From Lamellibrachia columna (lineage: Eukaryota > Annelida > Polychaeta > Sabellida > Siboglinidae), in contig OY759275.1 in assembly GCA_963662155.1 (NCBI GenBank), positions 4,166,706 through 4,230,705 of the forward strand: DNA of 64,000 bases, in the 5' to 3' direction. A program made the translations under genes and the position numbers. Shown here one piece after another: positions 59,228-64,000 of the stretch (within the stretch, counting starts at the first letter, position 1; the number at the start of each line of letters is the position of its first letter). A model generated the notes under the pieces. The model ran no database searches, was not told the DNA's origin, and was given only the letters and a program-made list of their open reading frames with translations.

Positions 59228-59668
59228 CGTAGTGCTAGGCGACGTGTTCGTACTCGTTATAATCACCGTCGTAGGTTTGGTGTTCGCAAGCGTTATAGAC
59301 GGCGAATTTCTTGTAAGAGGAGAAGTGCTAGAACCTATCGTCGTAGAGCACACTGCTATATTCGTAATGTGCAGCTTGGATCTTTTTTCATTGCTGGTGC
59401 AGGAGAGTGGACTTGCTTTAATTCGAAGTTCTCGTTTACGGAGTTTCCGTACCAACTTCGTGCTCGCTGGTATGATAACTTTGATCAGGTTAACGTACTA
59501 TCTGTTACATACAAGATACGGATCCATGATGTTAGTCCTGACCAATCAGTGTCTCAAGGTGATGCTTTGGTTCCTATCATGAGAGTTCCTGAATTCCGCA
59601 GGAGTTACGATCCCGAACTTTCAAAGAACATTTTCACCTGCAGTGTTGTCTATGCATTCTACATCTAA
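59228..59668 (+). CDS. Arginine-rich capsid-like protein, open frame (copy C)
   Basis: An uninterrupted frame of 146 codons between TGA (59225) and TAA. The first 48 residues are about 38% arginine (RRRVRTRYNHRRRF, RKRYRRR). Next are FSFTEFPYQLRARWYDNFDQ, VNVLSVTYKIRIHDVSPDQS and a C-terminal segment ending FTCSVVYAFYI. No ATG lies near the start, so the true start is unknown or lost. The arginine arm plus beta-rich body is the layout of circo/cyclovirus capsids, whose arm binds DNA and enters the nucleus. This is an inference from pattern, with no homologue search. No equivalent exists in copy B. Confidence 0.5.
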   Translation, partial: RSARRRVRTRYNHRRRFGVRKRYRRRISCKRRSARTYRRRAHCYIRNVQLGSFFIAGAGEWTCFNSKFSFTEFPYQLRARWYDNFDQVNVLSVTYKIRIHDVSPDQSVSQGDALVPIMRVPEFRRSYDPELSKNIFTCSVVYAFYI

Positions 59669-59895
59669 AACGAGAGTTGTAGTCGGAAAGCGCGTCATCA
59701 GTATTAGCGATAAACTATATAAACTCAAGGTGATGCTTTGGTTCCTGTCATGAGTGTTCCTGAATTCCGCTGGAGTTACGATCCCGAACTTTCAAAGAAC
59801 ATGTTCACCTTCTGTGTTGTCTATGCATTCTACATCTAAAAACGATTGTTGTAGTCAGAAAGCGCGTCATCAGTAGTAGCGATAGACTATATAAA
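59553..59895 (+). repeat. 171-bp tandem repeat, two units (copy C)
   Basis: Units start at 59553 and 59724. Same unit as at 8803 in copy A, with the end of the capsid-like frame and TATATAAAC at the right edge. Confidence 0.9.
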
Positions 59896-59904
59896 CAGGA
59901 CGTG

Positions 59905-59945
59905 TAGAAAAGGCGATGCACACTGATCGTCTTTCATAAGTGACC
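59905..59945 (+). promoter_or_regulatory. TATA-like promoter of the ATPase gene (copy C)
   Basis: TAGAAAAG 41 bp before ATG 59946, with CTTTCATAAG between. A true TATATAAA (last repeat unit) lies just upstream. Confidence 0.5.
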
Positions 59946-60571
59946 ATGGACGTACGGTGGAAGCATCCTTTCACGTGCATCGTCGCCGGACTGACGGGAT
60001 GTGGTAAAAGTACTTTCGTGACGCGTATGCTGCATCACGCTGCTACTATGATCGATCCACCTCCCGAACGGATCACGTGGTGTTACGGAGAATGGCAAGA
60101 AGCCTACGCAACGATGGACTTAGTCGACATGCGGTTCCAGGAAGGGTTGCCGTGTGCGAGCATACTCGATTCGACAACGAAGAACCTCATCATAATAGAC
60201 GATCTCAAGGCGGAAACGGACGAACGGGTCACGACCTTGTTCACTAAAAAAGTCATCACAGGAACACGTCCGTGCTGTATCTCGTACATAACTTGTTCCC
60301 TAAAAACAAGGAGAGTCGTACCATCAGTCTGAATTCTCAGTACATGGTGGTGTTCAAGAATCCTCGTGACGCATCGCAGATGTCGCATTTGGCTCGACAG
60401 ATGTATCCCGGGCGCGCGAAGTTCGTACAAGAGGCTTTTAAAGATGCCACGTCGGTACCGTACGGTTATCTATTGGTCGATCTCAAACAGGACACACCCG
60501 AAGACATGCGTCTGCGCACGGCCATTTTTCCAGACGACGGTGTTCAGTACGTGTACTTACCGAAGGTATAA
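59946..60571 (+). pseudogene. FtsK/HerA-type packaging ATPase, frameshifted (copy C)
   Basis: Starts MDVRWKHPFTC; Walker A is changed to GLTGCGKST (Pro to Leu) and the Walker B region is IIIDDLK. The frame changes after FTKK at an A-run (60245-60250) that is one base shorter than in copy B. The correct frame resumes as VLYLVHNLFPKNKE and is open to TAA. Copy A shares the short A-run. Confidence 0.85.
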
Positions 60572-60608
60572 AAAGACCGAGTGCGTGGATCGTCTCTTCA
60601 TTCGTACC
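60567..60608 (+). promoter_or_regulatory. Stop-overlapping TATA promoter (basic-protein gene, copy C)
   Basis: TATAAAAA overlaps the ATPase stop. CTCTTCATTCG precedes the ATG, 42 bp from the box. Confidence 0.65.
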
Positions 60609-60971
60609 ATGTCCGACTTGGTGAATAGACACATAATGTGCATATAGGCTCTGAACATATTCAAGAGCACCAAACTGAGAAGAGCCATCATCGCTAACGC
60701 CGACGCCGATCTGCTGTGTGCACTGGCCGAGTGTGCCTACAACATATTAAAAAATAACATTCCATTGTCCGATTTACAGAGGCAACGTTTGAGTAAATAC
60801 AGAACGAAATTACGCGATTTGTCTCAGAGACAAACGCCAGCTGCCAGGAGAAGACGTATCTTACTGCAACGACAGGTCGGCGAGGGACAGAGCGGGGGCT
60901 TCCTATCGGCCTTCCTAGCACCGTTGGCAAGTTTGGTCTTTCTACACTTGCTCCAAGAGGTGCTGTTCAAG

Positions 60972-60977
<6 letters not shown>
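60609..60977 (+). pseudogene. Small basic virion-core-like protein, one stop (copy C)
   Basis: Same protein as 10,017 and 28,755. TAG at 60645 stands where the other copies have CAG; the rest is open in frame ([30 protein letters not shown]) to TAG at 60975. Confidence 0.75.
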
Positions 60978-61070
<93 letters not shown>

Positions 61071-61072
61071 TA

Positions 61073-61121
<49 letters not shown>

Positions 61122-61122
61122 C
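60975..61122. repeat. Compound (GA)n(TA)n(TC)n(TA)n array
   Basis: A GA run, TA run, TC run and second TA run lie between the basic-protein stop and the next gene. GA and TC arms flank TA, so the stretch can fold on itself. It has replaced the start codon of the following gene. Confidence 0.9.
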
Positions 61123-61829
61123 GCAAGATGGTCTTCGTGGATCCGCGACTGTTGGACACACTTCGCTCACCAACACCACCACCATCGACAGATACCCTAG
61201 GTAAGAAAGTACAAGCCCTCGACGACGAGATGATGACCATCCTCGATAGAAAGGACCTTGACGATAGGACCAAGGTAACAATGTATAATCAGGTGTTGCA
61301 GCGGTACAACGAACAGTAGGAGCTCCTAGTAGCGGAATAGAAGCTGACGTCGTGGACACCGTTGCCAAGACCATGTAGGTCAAAGCCAGACGTTTGTTAG
61401 AGCATCTCAAACGAGATATCGCGTGGACTGCACGTGGCGAACTTATCCACGTGGGTGTGCCGGTTGCCGGAAGTAACGTGGTGGATCTCGTGAATGATGT
61501 GTTGCATAAGAGAAAGACCGATCCGATAGGTTAGCAGCCATTCGCACGACAACTCCGTACCATCAACCTACCCATGGAGTTGGTCGGTAATGCCTCCAGG
61601 AGAGCCTACATACGGCAGGGGACGACGACGACAGCCACTCCAGGTTGTCGTCGAATGCCGGCTACTCCTCGCTCTGGTGGTGCGAGTGGTGAACGGAGAT
61701 CACTCAGTTGGACACCCCTCGCTCGTCGAAGTAGTCGAATGGAACATTCCATGCCCACCCTACCCCCAGAACGACAAAGACACAAGACTTTGGCGTCATT
61801 GGCTAGTTGGGAAAAAATGTTAAGGTGGT
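61123..61829 (+). pseudogene. Conserved Polinton protein (251-aa homologue), broken (copy C)
   Basis: The first codons are lost to the array; the frame reopens as [19 protein letters not shown] codons at about 61317, 61376 and 61532; the first and last correspond to stops in copy A. Conserved middle (ARGELIHVGVPVAGSNVVDL) and tail remain. Confidence 0.8.
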
Positions 61830-61862
61830 GTGATACGTATCCATAGCACAGTGTGCGCTGCG

Positions 61863-62000
61863 ATGTCGAGCGATCCACAGGACACGTACCGTTCCGTCGT
61901 CGTTGCGCTAATTTGCTGTGGACTTTACTTGCTCGCCGACGCTACCGCTCAACGTTTGCTACTAGTAGGGTCACTATTCGGGATATGGTCTCACTACTAG
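61863..62000 (+). CDS. Small membrane protein 1 (copy C)
   Basis: 45 residues, nearly identical to 11,272-11,409 in copy A (SVVVALICCGLYLLADATAQ, LLLVGSLFGIWSHY). Confidence 0.5.
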   Translation: MSSDPQDTYRSVVVALICCGLYLLADATAQRLLLVGSLFGIWSHY

Positions 62001-62290
62001 ACTATCGATCCATCACCGTCGTTGTGGTTGTGGTAGTGTCTGTTCTGCTTTACGTCAAGACCCGTGCTACGCAGTCAAATCACCATCATCACCACTGTCA
62101 ACCCATCGGATATATTTTAATGGCGTCGAGGAATAAACAACTGAAGAGGGTCTACTTCGATCCGAAAAGGGTGTCAAGTTACGGAGGTGTCGACACAAAC
62201 CGGCGAGACGTCATTTCAGGAGACGACGCGTCGTCGTGGGAGGTCCACGTCAGCAGTGGCAGGCCGATCTCGTCGACCTGTCGAATTTAA
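61985..62290 (+). pseudogene. Small membrane protein 2, running into the integrase start (copy C)
   Basis: Starts MVSLLDYRSITVVVVVVV, then HHHHH. It continues in frame through the integrase start (MASRNKQLKRVYFDPKRVSS) to a stop at 62288. In copies A and B the two proteins are separate, so this is an accidental in-frame fusion caused by an indel. Confidence 0.5.
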
Positions 62291-63108
62291 AAAACGACAA
62301 CGACGGTATGACCTTTCTCCTCACGGTGATCGACATCTTTACGAAAGTGGCTTGGTGCGTTCCGCTGAAGAACAAGTCCGCAGCATCTTTGGTGAAGGCG
62401 CTGAAAAGCACGTTCACCGAAGGCTGGCCAAAGACGTTGCAGACAGATCAAGGACACGACTTTCTGAATCGGTCCGTTCAGGCTCTGTTGAAGAAGTACG
62501 GCATCCACCACTTTTCCACTCACAACGCGGAGACGAAAGCGAGCATCGTCGAAAGATTCAATTTAACGTTGAAGACGCAGATGTGGCGATACTTCACGAA
62601 ACAGCAGATGTGGCGATTCATCGATGTCCTTCAGGACTTTGTGCACTCGTACAACAACACCCACCACTGCAGCATCGGCATGACTCCGTCACAGGTGAAT
62701 GCAAAGAATCAAGAAGAGGTTTGGCAGCGTCTGTACTTTCACGACGGTAAGGGCGTGCCCAAGTTCCGTGTGTCCGACCGCGTGCGCATCAGTAAGTTCA
62801 AGAGACTGTTCGAAAAAGGCTACATGGCGAATTGGAGCGAAGAGATGGTCACCATACACGAGGTTCACATCTCCGATCCACCCGTGTACCGATTGATCGA
62901 CGATCTCGGAGAAGTGCTGGACGGCACCTTCTACGAACCAGAGCTGCAGAAGGTGTCGGTACCCGTCGATAAAGTGTACCGCGTGGAATCGGTACTGCAG
63001 CGCCGCAAAGTAGGTAGACGAACGGAAGCTTTGGTGAAGTGGTACGGCTACCCCTCCAAATTCAACAGCAGGGTCGATGCCAAGGCGCTCGTTCGCTATA
63101 AAGTCTAG
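62120..63108 (+). pseudogene. Chromodomain integrase, frameshifted (copy C)
   Basis: Start MASRNKQLKRVYFDPK. The frame is lost before the core and regained at GGPRQQWQADLVDLSNLKND, keeping the first Asp. The second Asp (QTDQGHDF) and Glu (KASIVERFNLT) are present. About 40 residues before the core are absent, as in copy A. The chromodomain ends FNSRVDAKALV, with Arg where the other copies have a conserved Trp. Confidence 0.85.
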
Positions 63109-63138
63109 CCGCGCGTCTGTCGTCACTTCATTCGAACA
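63097..63138 (+). promoter_or_regulatory. TATA promoter beside the integrase stop (copy C)
   Basis: TATAAAG, then TAG, then ACTTCATTCG, with the ATG 42 bp from the box. Same as 12,487 in copy A. Confidence 0.6.
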
Positions 63139-63440
63139 ATGACAGACGAGTCGATAACAGAGGACTTCACCGCTGCCGCCGCCGCTGCCACCGCCGTCAT
63201 AGAAGAAGAGGACAGTACTGACGCACAGAGCGAGCAAAACAGCACTCCTTTGCATCTGTTCGATACCGTGTGTCCTCGAGAGGAGATAGTGTTTCTGTGT
63301 CAGGTCGTCGTCTTGTACACGGTCATCCTGATAAGCATTTACAACCTGACAACAGGTCACAAGAATTCTATAATCTGTGGACGGTTCTGTTGAGTAGTGC
63401 GTTGGGTTACCTGTTGCCCAATCCCACTTTGATACGTCAT
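63139..63440 (+). pseudogene. Membrane protein 3, frameshifted (copy C)
   Basis: Nearly identical to 12,529 in copy A, including the shift after NLTTGH that ends the frame at 63393. LLSSALGYLLPNP is encoded in the next frame. Confidence 0.65.
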
Positions 63441-63774
63441 GACGAATGATTTCTACCTGACTCTGCCCAGCAACGCTTCCATAAAGATGTATCCCGACAA
63501 TACGTTGGCTCAGTATATCACGGACTTGCCTCAACGTATCGAACTGACTGGCGAGTGGGAGTTTGGGTTGACAGAGATACAGTACCCACATACTTGGTAC
63601 AACATCAGAGTGGACGACAGCTGGTTCTTCCTCAACGAGCATGAACCTATGGGTCAAATACCGAGTGCAAAGATAAGTGTTGGATATTACAAAAGTCCTG
63701 TGACATTGATGAATCATGTCAACAAGGGACTGAATCATACGTGGACGGATAAGACACGGGCAAAATTGAGCTAC
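63439..63774 (+). pseudogene. Penton-like minor capsid protein, truncated by a junction (copy C)
   Basis: DFYLTLPSNASIKMYPDNTL and GEWEFGLTEIQYPHTWYNI match copy B. After KLSYG the sequence switches to a copy of the membrane-protein/integrase region, so the second half is missing. Confidence 0.8.
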
Positions 63775-64000
63775 GGGATATGGTCTCACTACTAGACTGT
63801 CGATCCATCACCGTCGTTGTGGGCGTTGTAGTGCCTGTTCTGCTTTACGTCGGCGTACTACTCCTCTTCACTAGTCTAGACCGTGCTGCGCTGTCACCAC
63901 CACCACTACCACCACAGCCAACCCATCGGATATTGTTTTAATGGCACCGAGGAATAAACACCTGAAGAGGGTCTACTTCGATCCGAAACGAGTGTCAAGT
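63775..64000 (+). repeat. Second copy of the membrane protein 2 / integrase-start region
   Basis: From GGGATATGGTCTCACTACTA onward the sequence repeats 61,978-62,176 with about 10-15% differences and a small insertion, through MAPRNKHLKRVYFDPKRVSS. Spacing to the first copy is about 1.8 kb. Either an internal tandem duplication or a junction with another Polinton. Confidence 0.8.

Larger units (their letters stand above)
58629..64000 (+). mobile_element. Polinton/Maverick copy C, left-truncated
   Basis: Starts abruptly inside the polymerase (just before motif C), next to the first recognisable codons of the Crypton-like exon, and continues past the window end. Gene order equals copy A, with the same capsid-like insert and shared lesions. 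No left terminal repeat. Confidence 0.9.

Overview
The window is eukaryotic: genes are split by GT/AG introns, there are long CA, TA and GA microsatellites, and non-LTR and Ty3/Gypsy retrotransposons, hAT and Tigger-type MITEs and three copies of Polinton/Maverick elements are present. The mix (CR1 elements with an esterase-type ORF1, chromodomain Polintons, a SET-domain/zinc-finger gene and a Crypton-like tyrosine-recombinase gene) suggests an invertebrate metazoan, probably aquatic. The species cannot be named from this sequence.

Layout. 1-4,480: minus-strand host-type gene with ten phase-traceable coding exons (SET domain, acidic linker, C2H2 finger); a hAT MITE sits in one of its introns. 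5,034-13,705: decayed Polinton copy A. 13,706-17,630: simple repeats and a 62-bp minisatellite. 17,633-38,620: one minus-strand CR1 retrotransposon cut in two by a nearly intact 16.7-kb Polinton, copy B (18,289-34,977). 39,166-42,250: decayed Gypsy element. 42,270-43,520: short repeats and TA arrays. 43,527-52,300: AT-rich region, possibly a large element with diverged terminal repeats, holding a four-exon mini-gene and retrotransposon scraps. 52,300-55,300: mostly non-coding, with one Tigger-type MITE. 55,323-58,612: decayed Crypton-like gene on the minus strand. 58,629-64,000: Polinton copy C, truncated on the left and running off the right edge.

Copy B carries a complete virus-like gene set: protein-primed DNA polymerase, packaging ATPase, chromodomain integrase, adenain-like protease, major and minor capsid proteins, two small virion-core-like proteins and several small membrane proteins. 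It also has an RPA-like single-stranded DNA-binding protein in its left arm. The one clear lesion is a TGA between the integrase core and its chromodomain. Its 6-bp target duplication (AGCGCT) lies exactly in the CR1 reverse-transcriptase frame.

Copies A and C belong to a second subfamily. Between polymerase and ATPase they carry an extra module with an arginine-rich, capsid-like reading frame that resembles CRESS-DNA virus capsids in layout. A short duplication of the promoter region flanks the module, and 171-bp tandem repeats follow the frame. A and C also share several inactivating changes.

Across all three copies, many downstream genes are preceded by a TATA-like box that overlaps or abuts the upstream stop codon and lies 41-42 bp before the next ATG. 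This gives a simple, compact transcription rule for these elements.
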